Origin: Actinomycetospora endophytica
GTDB lineage: Bacteria; Actinomycetota; Actinomycetes; Mycobacteriales; Pseudonocardiaceae
Length of the DNA: 64,000 bases
Direction: 5' to 3'
Assembly: GCF_021026375.1 (NCBI RefSeq)
Contig: NZ_JAJNDB010000009.1
Span: forward strand, 1-64,000
Shown one piece after another: positions 44,627 through 54,340 of the stretch; within the stretch, counting starts at the first letter, position 1, and the number at the start of each line of letters is the position of its first letter. The translations under genes and the position numbers were made by a program. A model generated the notes under the pieces. That model saw only the letters and a list, made by a program, of their open reading frames with translations, had not been told where the DNA came from and did no database searches.

Positions 44627-45499
44627 TCAGCTCCGCAGTACGCCCAGCAGTGCCTCCGGCGCTTCCCACGGCACGAGATGGCCGACACCCGCGAGCTCGA
44701 GACAGTCGGCTCCGGGAACGAGCGCGGCCAGCCGTCGTCCGTTGCGCGGCTTGACGACCGGGTCGTCCCGGCCCGCGATCACGGTGGTCGGCCGGTCGAT
44801 CCGGGTCAACCGTTCGGGCCCGCGCCAGGCCACCACGGCCCGGGCCTGCGCCGCGACGCCCGCCACCGGCGTCCCCGTGACGGCCAGCTGGTCGGCGAGC
44901 TCGTCGACCAGTGCCGCGTCGGGGACGAAGGCCGGCGAGCAGGTCCTCAGGTAGAACCGGGCCAGGAGCTCGGCGCGGGCGCGGCGCCCGCCGCCGAGGT
45001 AGCCCGCGGCGAGTCGCGCCATCGGCCCGTAGAGAGGGCCGTAGAACGCGGTCGGGACATGCGCCGGTGCCGGTGGGATGGTCGAGACCAGCACGAGACG
45101 CTCGACCCGTTCCCGGTGTCGCAGCGCGAGCTCCGCGGCCACCATCCCGCCCATCGACAGGCCGAGCACGGTCGCGGTCGCCACGTCGGCGCGGTCGAGG
45201 ACGGCGGCCACGTCGTCCGCGAGGTCGGCCACCGTGAACGGTTCTACGGCCCCGCTCGACCCTCCCGTCCCGCGCGCATCGGGGCGGATCACGTGATGCG
45301 TCCGCTCCAGCTGGTCGACCCACGCCCGGGGCCAGAGCAGCCCGCTCGCCCCGATGCCGTTCAGCAGGACCAGGGACGGTCCGCGGCCGCCGACCTGAGC
45401 GTGCACCCCGCGGCGTCGCGGACCGCGCCGCACCGCTGCCCGCGCCACCCGCTCGGCCTGGATGCCCCACCCGGTCGCGGCCGCGACGGCTCGGCGCAC
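44627..45499 (-). CDS. Alpha/beta-fold hydrolase 2
   Basis: A 290-residue hydrolase: SLVLLNGIGASGLLW (oxyanion), RPDARGTGGSSG, nucleophile elbow VLGLSMGGMVAAELALRH, and catalytic His in GVGHLVPWEAPEALL. GTG with GAGGAGA 4 bp upstream. It is divergent from the acyl-CoA ligase with a shared AT-rich element between. It may release an acid for the ligase to activate. Confidence 0.88.
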   Translation of the reverse strand: MRRAVAAATGWGIQAERVARAAVRRGPRRRGVHAQVGGRGPSLVLLNGIGASGLLWPRAWVDQLERTHHVIRPDARGTGGSSGAVEPFTVADLADDVAAVLDRADVATATVLGLSMGGMVAAELALRHRERVERLVLVSTIPPAPAHVPTAFYGPLYGPMARLAAGYLGGGRRARAELLARFYLRTCSPAFVPDAALVDELADQLAVTGTPVAGVAAQARAVVAWRGPERLTRIDRPTTVIAGRDDPVVKPRNGRRLAALVPGADCLELAGVGHLVPWEAPEALLGVLRS

Positions 45500-45541
45500 G
45501 TTCTCTCCTCTCGCCGACTCTTGACGCGAAGCGCCAAATGC

Positions 45542-45560
45542 TTCACATTATATATGATCG
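45542..45560. promoter_or_regulatory. AT-rich regulon element 8 (hydrolase 2 / ligase divergent promoter)
   Basis: TTCACATTATATATGATCG. It has the CACA flank; on the minus strand it contains a perfect TATAAT -10-like hexamer. It is 43 bp from the hydrolase and 34 bp from the ligase start. Confidence 0.6.
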
Positions 45561-45593
45561 ATGGTGAGGTGGATCACTGTCAAGGGAGACGAC

Positions 45594-47162
45594 GTGAGCT
45601 TCAACTGGGTCCTGGACAGCGCGGTGGAGCCGATTCCGCCTGCCGGGTGGGACAACGTCGCGGTCAGCTTCGACGGACGCGATCGGCTCACCTACCGTGA
45701 GCTGCGCGAGCGGTCGCTCTCCTACGCCCGGGCCCTGGACGAGCTGGGGCTGGCGAAAGGTGACCGCCTGGGGCTGATGCTCCACAACGACGCGGAGTAC
45801 CTGCCGCTCTACTTCGCCGCGATGCGCCTCGGCGTGATCGCCGTACGGCTAAACTTCCGGCTCGCTGCCCCCGAGCTGCGCTTCATCCTCGCCGACTCGG
45901 GCTGCCAGACCGTGCTCATCCACGCCGGCCTGCTCGACCGGCTCGAGCCGGTGCGCGAGGAGAGCGGCGCCGAGACGGTCGTCGTGCTGCGCGACGTCGA
46001 TGGCGAGCTGCCGGACTGGGCCCTGCCCCTGGAGGCGTTGCAGGGCCGGCCCCCGATGACCGACGCCCCGGGGATCGCGCCGGAGGACCCGATCGCGCTG
46101 CTCTACACCTCGGGGACCACCGGTCTGCCCAAGGGAGCGCTGCTCACCCACGCCAACACCGTCGGGACCGCGACCATGCAGGCGCTGAAGTGGCGGTTCT
46201 CCGAGCGCACCGTGGCACTCGTGCCGGGTCCGCTCTACCATGCCGGCGGATTCGAGGCCGTGACCGCGCCGGTGCTGCTCGCCCACGGCACCGCGGTATG
46301 CCTCCGTTCGGGGAGCTTCTCCATCGAGCACCTCCTCGGCGTGATCGCCTCCGAGCAGGTCACCGACTGCCTGCTCTTCTCGTTCATGCTGGGCGAGATG
46401 CTGCGCTTCGACGATCTCGAGACGCGGCTGCCCGCCTCGCTGGATCACCTGATCATCGGCGGCGACACGATGATGCCGTGGACCGTCGCGGAGGTCCGAC
46501 GTCGGATGCCGCACGTGCGTCTGACTCAGGTGTTCGGGCTGACCGAGGGCGGCGCGATCTGCACGACGCTCGACGACGGTGACTTCGACGCACAACTGGG
46601 CAGCATCGGGCGCCCGTTGCCACTCGCCGAGGCCAGGGTCGTCGACGACACGGGCCGGCCGGCCGAGGTCGACGAGGTCGGCGAGATCCTGGTCCGCAAC
46701 CCCGGGACGTGCGGGGGGTACTGGCAGCGGCCGGACGCCAACCGGGAGACCTTCGTGGACGGCTGGTGTCACACCGGTGACCTCGGCTTCGTCAACGCCG
46801 ACGGCTTCCTGACCCTGGCCGGGCGGGCGAAGGACATGATCCGCAGCGGCGGCGAGAACGTCTACCCGGCCGAGATCGAGAAGGTGCTCGCCGACCATCC
46901 CGGGATCAGCGACGCCGCCGTCGTGGGCGTGCCCGATCCGAAGTACCTCGAAGTCGGTTGCGCCGTGCTCGTGCTGAAGCCGGACGTGGACCTGGACGAG
47001 GAGGCGCTGCGGGCCTACTGCCGCGAGCGCATGGCTGGCTACAAGGTGCCGAAGTACTTCGCCCGCCAGGACGAGCTGCCGCGCAACGCGTCGGGGAAGG
47101 TCCTCAAGTACGTGCTGCGTGAGCAGTACGTCGTCCTGGGCGACCAGCAGCCCGCGCGCTGA
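45594..47162 (+). CDS. Acyl-CoA ligase (AMP-forming, FadD/medium-chain type)
   Basis: A 522-residue adenylate-forming ligase: P-loop LLYTSGTTGLPKGALLTHAN, adenine motif QVFGLTEGGAIC, hinge VDGWCHTGDLGFVNADGFLTLAGRAKDMI, then GGENVYPAEIEKVLADHP and the catalytic Lys in LPRNASGKVLKYVLR. I chose the GTG with AAGGGAG upstream over an ATG 33 bp earlier that falls right after the AT-rich element. It activates an unknown carboxylic acid. It is monocistronic. Confidence 0.92.
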   Translation: MSFNWVLDSAVEPIPPAGWDNVAVSFDGRDRLTYRELRERSLSYARALDELGLAKGDRLGLMLHNDAEYLPLYFAAMRLGVIAVRLNFRLAAPELRFILADSGCQTVLIHAGLLDRLEPVREESGAETVVVLRDVDGELPDWALPLEALQGRPPMTDAPGIAPEDPIALLYTSGTTGLPKGALLTHANTVGTATMQALKWRFSERTVALVPGPLYHAGGFEAVTAPVLLAHGTAVCLRSGSFSIEHLLGVIASEQVTDCLLFSFMLGEMLRFDDLETRLPASLDHLIIGGDTMMPWTVAEVRRRMPHVRLTQVFGLTEGGAICTTLDDGDFDAQLGSIGRPLPLAEARVVDDTGRPAEVDEVGEILVRNPGTCGGYWQRPDANRETFVDGWCHTGDLGFVNADGFLTLAGRAKDMIRSGGENVYPAEIEKVLADHPGISDAAVVGVPDPKYLEVGCAVLVLKPDVDLDEEALRAYCRERMAGYKVPKYFARQDELPRNASGKVLKYVLREQYVVLGDQQPAR

Positions 47163-47198
47163 GCCCACCGGGAGCGCGGACGCGGCCCCATTCTTTCC

Positions 47199-47216
47199 AA
47201 GTATTAAATATCTTAT
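47199..47216. promoter_or_regulatory. AT-rich regulon element 9 (HyuAB-2 operon)
   Basis: AAGTATTAAATATCTTAT, 28 bp before HyuA-2. AT-rich like the others but the core is altered. Confidence 0.45.
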
Positions 47217-47244
47217 CTCACGAAGAGCGTGCCAGGAGGCCCTC

Positions 47245-49350
47245 ATGACCACCCACCCCGACATCGCCGATCCCGGTGTCGAGTCCTCCACCGCCGCCTG
47301 GGTGGTCGGCATCGACGTAGGAGGCACGTTCACCGACATCATCGCACTGCACCGGCGGACCGGTGAGGTCCGCGACGGCAAGGTGCTCTCGACCCCGCAG
47401 CAGGAGGAGGGCGTGCTGGCGAGCATCGCCGCGGTCGGTCTCGAGGTGCGGGAGGTGGCCGAGATCGTCCACGGCCACACGGTGGGCATCAACGCGCTGC
47501 TCAGCCGGGCCGGCGAGCGGACCGGGCTGATCGCCACGCGCGGACACCAGGACCTGCTCGACATCGGACGCATGCACCGGGAGTTCGGTGACCGGTTCTA
47601 CGACCCGACCTGGCTGCGCCCGCACCAGGAACGCCCGATCATCCCCCGGGAGCTGCGCTTCGGCGTGCTCGAGCGGATGCGCTACGACGGATCCGCCCTG
47701 ACCCCCCTGGACGCGGACTCGGTCCGAGAGGCCGCACGGGAGCTGGCCCGACAGGGTGTGAGATCGGTCGCGGTGTGCCTGGTGAACTCCTACACCAACG
47801 ACGAGCACGAACGGCGCGCCGCCGAGATCCTCGCCGAGGAACTCCCCGACGCCTACGTCCAGACCTCCGCGCTCTACCCGGTCACCAAGGAGCACGAACG
47901 GACCACCACGGTGGCACTCGACGCCTACGTCGGGCCCCGGGTCGTCGGCTACCTCGACCGCCTCGAGTCCGGCCTGGTCGAACGGGGCTTCGGGGGCACG
48001 TTGTGGATCATGATGATGAACGGGGGCGTCGCCACGGTCGCCGACGCCGGCCGCGCACCGGTGTTCCAGCTCGTCTCCGGCCCGGTCGGCGGGGTGAGTG
48101 GCAGCATCCGCCTCGCGAACGAGGGCGCGACCCCCGATCTGCTGACCATCGACGTCGGCGGGACCAGTACCGACGTCGCCGCGATCCGCGGCGGTCAGAC
48201 ACCACTGACCGACCTGTGGACCCTGGAGACCGGCCTGACGCTGACCATGCCCCTGGTCGACGTGGAGAGCATCGGCTCCGGTGCCGGGAGCCTCATCCGG
48301 CCCAACGCCCTCGGTAACGTCGCCGTGGGGCCGGCATCAGCCGGATCGGACCCCGGTCCGGTCTGCTACGGCCGCGGCGGCACCGAGCCCACGCTGACCG
48401 ACGCGTGTGCACTCCTGGGAGTCCTGCAGCCCGACCTGTTCGCCAACGGGGCCATCGAGCTCGACGTCGACGCGTCGCGGGCCGCGTTGGAGAGGACCGC
48501 CTCGCAGTGGGGGATGTCGGCGATCGGGCTGGCGGCCGCCGCCTACGAGGTGGCCTGCCAGGACATCGCGGCGAAGGTCCGGACGATCTCGGTCTACCGG
48601 GGCCTCGACGTGCGCGAGTTCGCCCTGCAGCCGTCCGGGTCGGCCGGCCCGATGCTCGCCGACCGCGTCGCCCGGATCCTCGGCGTACGGAAGGTGGTCG
48701 TGCCTCGCAGCCCGGGCCAGTTCTCGGCGCTGGGCCTGCTGCGCACCGACCTGCGGGTCACCCGGGCGCAGTCGATCATGACACCGCTCGACCCGGCCTG
48801 CGCCGAGTCCATCGAGGCCGCCTTCGCCACCCTGGAGGACCGCGTCCACGACGAGCTCAAGGGCCAGGGCGCCGACGTCACCCGCCTGCACTTCGAACGC
48901 GCGATCTTCGCCATGTACCGCGGCCAGACGTGGGACAACCGGATGCCCATCCCGCCCGCGAGCCTCACCGCCGAGGGCGTGCAGGAGCTCGTGCCCGCTT
49001 TCCACGCCTACTACGAGGAGCACTACGGCTTCGCTGCGCGGGAGATCCCCGTCGTGGTGTCCACCGTCGAGGTGACCGCAGTGATCCCCCGCGAGCAGGC
49101 GAGGTTCGAGCTCGTCCCCGACGAGGGAGCCGCGTTCCTTCGCACCGCGGAGCTCGTTCTGCCCGGCGCCGCCGGGCCCGTCGAGGTCGGTATCCACGTC
49201 CGGGAACGCCTCGCGCCCGGGGAGCAGGTGCCCGGCCCCGCCCTGGTCACCGAGAAGTTCGCGACGACCGTCGTCCTGCCCGGGCGCACCGCCCACGTCG
49301 ACGACGACCTGAACCTGATCATCGAGCCCCAGATCACCGCAGAGAGCTGA
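47245..49350 (+). CDS. HyuA-type subunit, set 2
   Basis: A 701-residue paralogue of the HyuA at 36.6 kb. Motifs are GIDVGGTFTDIIALHRRTG, IVHGHTVGINALLSRAGERTGLIATRGHQDLLDIGR, DVGGTSTDVAAIRGG, SIGSGAGSLIRP and GPASAGSDPGPVCYGRGGTEPTLTDA. It has the same actin-like ATPase design. The sequences differ widely from set 1, so the two sets probably use different substrates. AGGAGG lies 5 bp before the ATG. First gene of a long operon with HyuB-2, zinc ribbon, ligase, racemase and fusion protein. Confidence 0.92.
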   Translation: MTTHPDIADPGVESSTAAWVVGIDVGGTFTDIIALHRRTGEVRDGKVLSTPQQEEGVLASIAAVGLEVREVAEIVHGHTVGINALLSRAGERTGLIATRGHQDLLDIGRMHREFGDRFYDPTWLRPHQERPIIPRELRFGVLERMRYDGSALTPLDADSVREAARELARQGVRSVAVCLVNSYTNDEHERRAAEILAEELPDAYVQTSALYPVTKEHERTTTVALDAYVGPRVVGYLDRLESGLVERGFGGTLWIMMMNGGVATVADAGRAPVFQLVSGPVGGVSGSIRLANEGATPDLLTIDVGGTSTDVAAIRGGQTPLTDLWTLETGLTLTMPLVDVESIGSGAGSLIRPNALGNVAVGPASAGSDPGPVCYGRGGTEPTLTDACALLGVLQPDLFANGAIELDVDASRAALERTASQWGMSAIGLAAAAYEVACQDIAAKVRTISVYRGLDVREFALQPSGSAGPMLADRVARILGVRKVVVPRSPGQFSALGLLRTDLRVTRAQSIMTPLDPACAESIEAAFATLEDRVHDELKGQGADVTRLHFERAIFAMYRGQTWDNRMPIPPASLTAEGVQELVPAFHAYYEEHYGFAAREIPVVVSTVEVTAVIPREQARFELVPDEGAAFLRTAELVLPGAAGPVEVGIHVRERLAPGEQVPGPALVTEKFATTVVLPGRTAHVDDDLNLIIEPQITAES

Positions 49351-49359
49351 GGACCCGCC

Positions 49360-51288
49360 GTGACCACGACAACCCCAGCGACCGACACGTCGGCGACCGG
49401 GCCCGACGTCGAACTCGACATCCTGCGCTACGGCCTGATCGAGGTCGCCCGCGAGATGCTCGACTCGCTCATGCGCAGCGCGTTCTCCCCGATCTGCCGC
49501 GACATCCTCGACTGCACCGTCGTCATCCACATGCGCACCGACGAGGGCTGGGAGGTCGCCGCCCTCTGGGAGGGCTGCATGCAGCATGCCTTCGTCGCGC
49601 CCCACATCGCGAACTTCCTGATGGACGACTGGGACATCGACACGATGCAGCCCGGTGACGTCGTCTTCACCAACGACCCCTGGCGCGGCTCCCTGCACCA
49701 GGCCGACGTCAACCTGTTCCGGCCGGTGTTCGTGAACGGCCGCGTCGAGTTCCTGCTGCAGTCCACGTCCCATCTGGTCGACCTCGGCGGCCCGATCCCC
49801 GGCGGCTTCTCCAACGGCGCCCAGTCCCATTTCGAGGAGCAACTCAAGCTCCCGCCGACGCTGCTCTACGCGAACGACGTCGCGGTGCGGCCCACCTTCA
49901 ACTTCCTGCTCGAGAACAACCGGGTCCCGCACCTGGTCCTGGGCGACCTGCGCGCGCTGCACGGCTGCCTGGTGGTCGGCGAGCGCCAGTTGCAGGACCT
50001 CATCGCGCGCGGGGGTCTGGACGACGTGCGTGCGGCCGGCCGGTACGCCATCGACGCCACCGAGGCCAGCATGCGTCGTGGGATCGCGAGCATCCCCGAC
50101 GGCGACTACTCCGCCGAGGACTTCCTCGACGAGGACGGTGTCACCGACGAGCCGATCCCGGTCGCGGTGACGGTCAAGGTCCGCGGCGACTCCATGGAGA
50201 TCGACTTCTCGGGCTCGGCGCGCCAACCGTTGGGCAACAGCAGCACGGCCTGGTGCGAGGCGGGCCGCTGCATCGAGGCCGTGAAGCTGATGGTCGACCC
50301 CTCGACCCCGGTGAACAGCGGGACCCTCAAGCCGATCGACGTGCTCCTGCCGGCGGGCAGCGTGGTCCAGACGCTGCCGCCCTCGAGTGCCTCGAGCCAC
50401 GCCGACATCGGGCCCCGTGTGATCAACGTCGTGACGCAGGCGCTCGGACAGGCCACCGAGGAGTCGTTCGCCTGCGACACCGGCACGGCGGTGTACATCG
50501 GTTTCAGCGGCATCGACACGCGGACCGGCCACAAGGGCACGCCCTGGGGCGCGTACGGACTCGCCGGCGGCGGCTGGGGCGGCACCTGGAAGGAGGACGG
50601 CGTCTCCTTCTGCGTCACGCCGATCGGGAACTGCCGGACCTCGGTGCAGGAGCACGTCGAGATCGAGAGCCCGCTCGTGGTGGCCCAGCACGAGATGCTG
50701 ATCGACACCGCCGGGGCCGGACGCTTCCGGGGTGGGCTCGGTTCGGTGTACACGATCATGGCCGAGTCCGACACCCTCGTCACCGTCGTCGCGGACCGGC
50801 TGCGTCGCGGGGCGGCCGGGGCGAACGGCGGAGGCCCCGGCGCGCCCGCGGTCGGCTGGTACATCGCCGGGTTCGACCTGGCCGAGCACGGCGACCCGAT
50901 GAACCTGCGCGGCGCCGAGCCACTGTTCGGTGTGTTCGACGAGCAGGGCCGACCCGACCCGGTGCACGGCGAGTTCGGGCGCGGCGCCCGCTACACCACG
51001 GGCAAGTTCTCCAACCTCGTGATCAAGGCGGGCGACGCGATCCGCCTGATCATCGGTGGCGGCGGCGGCTGGGGTGACCCGCTGGCCCGTGAGCCCGAGC
51101 GGGTGCGCCAGGACGTCCGCAACCGGCTGGTGAGCGTCGAGGGTGCCCGCCTGTCCTACGGCGTCGTCCTTGCCAACGGTGAGATCGACACGGCGGCCAC
51201 CGGGGCGCGACGCGCCGAACTCACGGCCGCGCGCGACGCCGGGACCTGGGAGGTCCCGATCGCGGCTCCCCTCGAATGGACCCTCTGA
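49360..51288 (+). CDS. HyuB-type subunit, set 2
   Basis: A 642-residue HyuB. Motifs are LIEVAREMLDSLMRSAFSPICRDILDCTVVIH, DVVFTNDPWRGSLHQADVNLFRPVFVNGRVEFLL, TSHLVDLGGPIPGGFS, ALGQATEESFACDTGTAVYIGF and QHEMLIDTAGAGRFRGGLGSVY, then LIIGGGGGWGDPLAREPERVRQDVRNRLVS at the end. GTG with GAGGA upstream, 9 bp after HyuA-2. It completes the second ATP-dependent hydantoinase or carboxylase pair. Confidence 0.92.
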   Translation: MTTTTPATDTSATGPDVELDILRYGLIEVAREMLDSLMRSAFSPICRDILDCTVVIHMRTDEGWEVAALWEGCMQHAFVAPHIANFLMDDWDIDTMQPGDVVFTNDPWRGSLHQADVNLFRPVFVNGRVEFLLQSTSHLVDLGGPIPGGFSNGAQSHFEEQLKLPPTLLYANDVAVRPTFNFLLENNRVPHLVLGDLRALHGCLVVGERQLQDLIARGGLDDVRAAGRYAIDATEASMRRGIASIPDGDYSAEDFLDEDGVTDEPIPVAVTVKVRGDSMEIDFSGSARQPLGNSSTAWCEAGRCIEAVKLMVDPSTPVNSGTLKPIDVLLPAGSVVQTLPPSSASSHADIGPRVINVVTQALGQATEESFACDTGTAVYIGFSGIDTRTGHKGTPWGAYGLAGGGWGGTWKEDGVSFCVTPIGNCRTSVQEHVEIESPLVVAQHEMLIDTAGAGRFRGGLGSVYTIMAESDTLVTVVADRLRRGAAGANGGGPGAPAVGWYIAGFDLAEHGDPMNLRGAEPLFGVFDEQGRPDPVHGEFGRGARYTTGKFSNLVIKAGDAIRLIIGGGGGWGDPLAREPERVRQDVRNRLVSVEGARLSYGVVLANGEIDTAATGARRAELTAARDAGTWEVPIAAPLEWTL

Positions 51289-51315
51289 CCCGCCGAGCCT
51301 GCAGGAGTGCCCGCC

Positions 51316-51576
51316 ATGGCCACCGACCGCCTGATGTTCCCCCGTCCCCAGACCGCGCGCGTCTCGGTCGAGCGCACACCCGTCGAGTCGCAATGCCCCT
51401 CGTGCGGCAGCCGCGACGTCGCGCGCTACCCGGTGTCGAACCACCTCGGCCCCCGCATGGTCGTCAAGTGCCAGACCTGTTTCACCCGCCTGTCGGTGAC
51501 GCGTGCCGAGCCCGAGGACATGTGGCCGGCCTGGCGGTCGCCGACGCGCGACTGGCCGGCGTCCCGGGTCGGCTGA
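51316..51576 (+). CDS. Small zinc-ribbon protein, copy 2 (HyuAB-associated)
   Basis: An 86-residue homologue of the 66-residue protein at 36.4 kb, with Cys27, 30, 52 and 55 (CPSCG, CQTC), the same 21-residue spacer and the shared ARYPVSN...VVKCQ. It follows HyuB-2 directly (AGGAG 8 bp before the ATG), whereas copy 1 precedes HyuA-1. Constant company with HyuAB in two diverged operons argues that it works in the same complex or pathway. A GTG three codons earlier is possible. Confidence 0.8.
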   Translation: MATDRLMFPRPQTARVSVERTPVESQCPSCGSRDVARYPVSNHLGPRMVVKCQTCFTRLSVTRAEPEDMWPAWRSPTRDWPASRVG

Positions 51577-51589
51577 TCGGGTGACGACC

Positions 51590-53164
51590 ATGACCGATCT
51601 GGTGCCGCTGGGCCGGATGTATGCGAGCACCTTCACCGAGTTCGCCGGTCGCCCCGCGGTGCGCGACGACCGTGGCGAACTCACCTACGCCGACCTCGGA
51701 GTCCGGGTCTGGCGTCTCGCCTCCGCGCTGCGCGGGCTCGGTCTCGCCCGCGGCGCCCGGGTCGTGATCGTGTCACCGAACAGCAACCAGTGGGCGCAGA
51801 TCGATCGCGCCGTCGCGATCGGGGGCTTCGCCCGCGTCGCCCTGCTCTCGCGGCTGCACACCGCCGAGCTGGCTCAGATCGCCACCGACGCCGACCCGAC
51901 GGTCGTGTTCGCCGACGCCGATTGGCTGGGCACCTGCGGGCGCGCATGGATCCCGTCGTCGGTCGGTCACGTCGTCGCGACGGGAGCCGGGCCGGTGCCC
52001 GACGGTGTGATCCCGTTCGAGGAGCTGCTGGCGGCCGGTCGCGACGAGGAGGCGCCGCTGCCCGAGGGCCACGATCTCGCCGCGATCCTCTACACCTCGG
52101 GGTCGACGGGCCTGCCCAAGGGCGTCAAGGTGACCCACGACAACGCCGGTGCTCGCGTGCGGGGCATCCTGCACGAGCTGCCGAGGATGGGCTCGCGGGA
52201 CGTGGCGCTGCACACCGCGCCGATCAGCCACTTCAGCGGCGGGATCCAGGAAGCGGTCACCGCCGTGGGCGGGCTCAACGTGTTCGAGGCCGCGTTCGAC
52301 CCGGCCCGGGTCGCCGACCGCGCGTCCTCGGGCGAGATCACGGTCCTCCCCCTGGTACCGACGATGATCACGATGCTGCTCGAGGAGCTCGAGCGACGGG
52401 AAGCGCCCGAGGGGCGGGTCGGCGACATCACGATCGTGCCGTACGCCGGGTCGGCCATCCAGCCCGATCGGGCCGCCCGGGCGCACGGCTACTTCGGCAG
52501 CGCGATGTACCAGCTCTACGGGGCCAGCGAGGCCCAGATGCCGATCGCCGCTCTCGCGCCGCACGATCACGTCACCGCAACGAACGACCGGGGTCTGCCC
52601 CGGCTGGCCTCGGCGGGCCGCCCGACCACGTACGTCGAGGTCGCGATCGTCGACGAGGACCGCCGGCCGGTTCCGGCCGGTGAGACCGGGGAGATCGCGA
52701 CTCGCGGGGCGCACGTCGGGCCGGGCTACTGGCGCAACGACGAGGCCACGGCCGAGGCGTTCCGGGACGGATGGTGCTACACCGGCGACGTCGGTTACGT
52801 CGACGAGCACGATTTCCTGTTCATCCTCGACCGGCGCAAGGACATGATCATCACGGGCGGGTTCAACGTCTATCCCCGCGAGATCGAGAACGTCGTCTCG
52901 GACCTGTCGGGGATTCGCGAGGTGGCCGTGCTCGGGTCTCCCGACGAACGGTGGGGGGAAGCGGTGACGGCGTTCGTCGCGGTCGTGCCGGGCCGCGAGC
53001 TCTCCCCGAAGAGGGTCATCGAGCACTGTCGGAGCAGGCTCGGCGGCTACAAGGTGCCGAAACGGGTGATCGTCGTCGACGAGCTCCCGAAGGGCGGCAC
53101 CGGCAAGATCGACAAGGTCGCGCTCCGGGATCGCCTCTGGGCGGGGCAGGAGCGTCGGGTGTGA
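51590..53164 (+). CDS. Acyl-CoA ligase (AMP-forming)
   Basis: A 524-residue ligase with P-loop AAILYTSGSTGLPKGVKVTHDN, adenine motif YQLYGASEAQMPIAA, hinge FRDGWCYTGDVGYVDEHDFLFILDRRKDMI, GGFNVYPREIENVVSDL and catalytic Lys in LPKGGTGKIDKVALRD. It lies right after the HyuAB-zinc-ribbon set, like the CoA ligase next to acetophenone carboxylase genes. It could therefore activate the acid made by HyuAB-2. ATG chosen; a GTG 9 bp upstream is possible. The next gene overlaps its stop. Confidence 0.9.
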   Translation: MTDLVPLGRMYASTFTEFAGRPAVRDDRGELTYADLGVRVWRLASALRGLGLARGARVVIVSPNSNQWAQIDRAVAIGGFARVALLSRLHTAELAQIATDADPTVVFADADWLGTCGRAWIPSSVGHVVATGAGPVPDGVIPFEELLAAGRDEEAPLPEGHDLAAILYTSGSTGLPKGVKVTHDNAGARVRGILHELPRMGSRDVALHTAPISHFSGGIQEAVTAVGGLNVFEAAFDPARVADRASSGEITVLPLVPTMITMLLEELERREAPEGRVGDITIVPYAGSAIQPDRAARAHGYFGSAMYQLYGASEAQMPIAALAPHDHVTATNDRGLPRLASAGRPTTYVEVAIVDEDRRPVPAGETGEIATRGAHVGPGYWRNDEATAEAFRDGWCYTGDVGYVDEHDFLFILDRRKDMIITGGFNVYPREIENVVSDLSGIREVAVLGSPDERWGEAVTAFVAVVPGRELSPKRVIEHCRSRLGGYKVPKRVIVVDELPKGGTGKIDKVALRDRLWAGQERRV

Positions 53165-54306
53165 CGCGCGCCGGCCCACTGGCGGGTGTCCGGGTGGTCG
53201 AGATGGCCGGCATCGGTCCGGCTCCATTCGCCGCCATGTCGCTCGCCGACATGGGTGCCGACGTGATCCGGGTCGACCGGCCGGTTCCTGCCGAGATGCG
53301 TACCGCCGCGCCGGAGGGGGACGTGCTCAACCGGGGCAAGCGTTCGGTCGTGCTCGACCTCAAGCACCCGGCGGGCCACGAGGCGGTGCTGACCCTGGTC
53401 GAGGAGGCCGACGTCCTGATCGAGGGCTACCGGCCCGGGGTGATGGAACGCCTCGGGCTCGGGCCGGACGTGGTGCTCGCGCGGCGTCCCAGCCTGGTCT
53501 TCGGGCGGATGACCGGCTGGGGTCAGAGCGGCCCGCTCGCCGACACCGCCGGCCACGAGGTCAACTACCTGGCCGTCACCGGAGTGCTCGGCTCACTGGG
53601 GACGGCCGGCGGCCCGCCGCAGGTTCCGCTGCCGCTGATCGGCGATTACGGCGCCGGCGGCGCCTACCTGGTGATCGGCGTGCTCGGCGCGCTGTTCGCC
53701 GCGGCGCGTACCGGGCAGGGGCAGGTGGTCGACGCGGCCATGGTCGACGGCACGACCCACCTGCTGGCGGCCACCTACGCGATGCTGGGTGCGGGCGCCT
53801 GGAACGACGCCCGGGGCACCAACGACCTCGACGGTGCGGCCCCCTTCTACGCCGTCTACGAGACCGCCGACGGGCAGTGGGTGTCGGTCGGGGCCCTGGA
53901 GAACAAGTTCTTCGCGACGCTGCTGCGCGAGCTGCGGATCGACGGGTTCGAGGCCGCCGACCAGCACGACCGCGCCCAGTGGCCCCGCCTGCGTGCGCTC
54001 CTGGCCGAGGCGTTCGGCGCCCGCACGCGCGACGAGTGGGCCGCGTACTTCACCTCCTCCGACGCGTGCGTGACGCCCGTGCTCGGGCTGCGCGAGGCCG
54101 CGCGGCACCCGCACGTGGCCGCCCGTCGAAGCGTCCTCGCGGACGGTCGACGGATCCAACCCGGGACCGCGCCGCGGTTCGCCGCCACGCCGGACACCAC
54201 TCCCGGTCCCTCACCGCGCCCGGGCGAGCACACCGTCGCCGTGCTCGAGGAGGCCGGCCTCGCCGCCGACGAGCTGATCGACAGCGGCGCCGCCCGCGTC
54301 GGCTGA
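53161..54306 (+). CDS. Alpha-methylacyl-CoA racemase-type (AMACR) class III CoA-transferase fold
   Basis: A 381-residue protein of the CaiB/BaiF fold with the racemase active site: His132 (TAGHEVNYLA), Asp162 (PLIGDYGAGGAY) and Glu247 (VGALENKFF). All three keep the spacing known for mycobacterial Mcr (each shifted by six), which favours racemase over CoA transferase. It inverts a 2-methylacyl-CoA centre, preparing a branched chain for acyl-CoA dehydrogenation. GTG overlaps the ligase stop (GTGA). Confidence 0.85.
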   Translation: MTRAGPLAGVRVVEMAGIGPAPFAAMSLADMGADVIRVDRPVPAEMRTAAPEGDVLNRGKRSVVLDLKHPAGHEAVLTLVEEADVLIEGYRPGVMERLGLGPDVVLARRPSLVFGRMTGWGQSGPLADTAGHEVNYLAVTGVLGSLGTAGGPPQVPLPLIGDYGAGGAYLVIGVLGALFAAARTGQGQVVDAAMVDGTTHLLAATYAMLGAGAWNDARGTNDLDGAAPFYAVYETADGQWVSVGALENKFFATLLRELRIDGFEAADQHDRAQWPRLRALLAEAFGARTRDEWAAYFTSSDACVTPVLGLREAARHPHVAARRSVLADGRRIQPGTAPRFAATPDTTPGPSPRPGEHTVAVLEEAGLAADELIDSGAARVG

Positions 54307-54340
54307 TCCCACCCGCGAACACCTACCTGGAAGGTCGACC

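Noticed and set aside
48337-51684. 1115-codon frame opposite HyuA-2/HyuB-2
   Set aside because: Composition is biased, there is no family motif, and it crosses gene boundaries.
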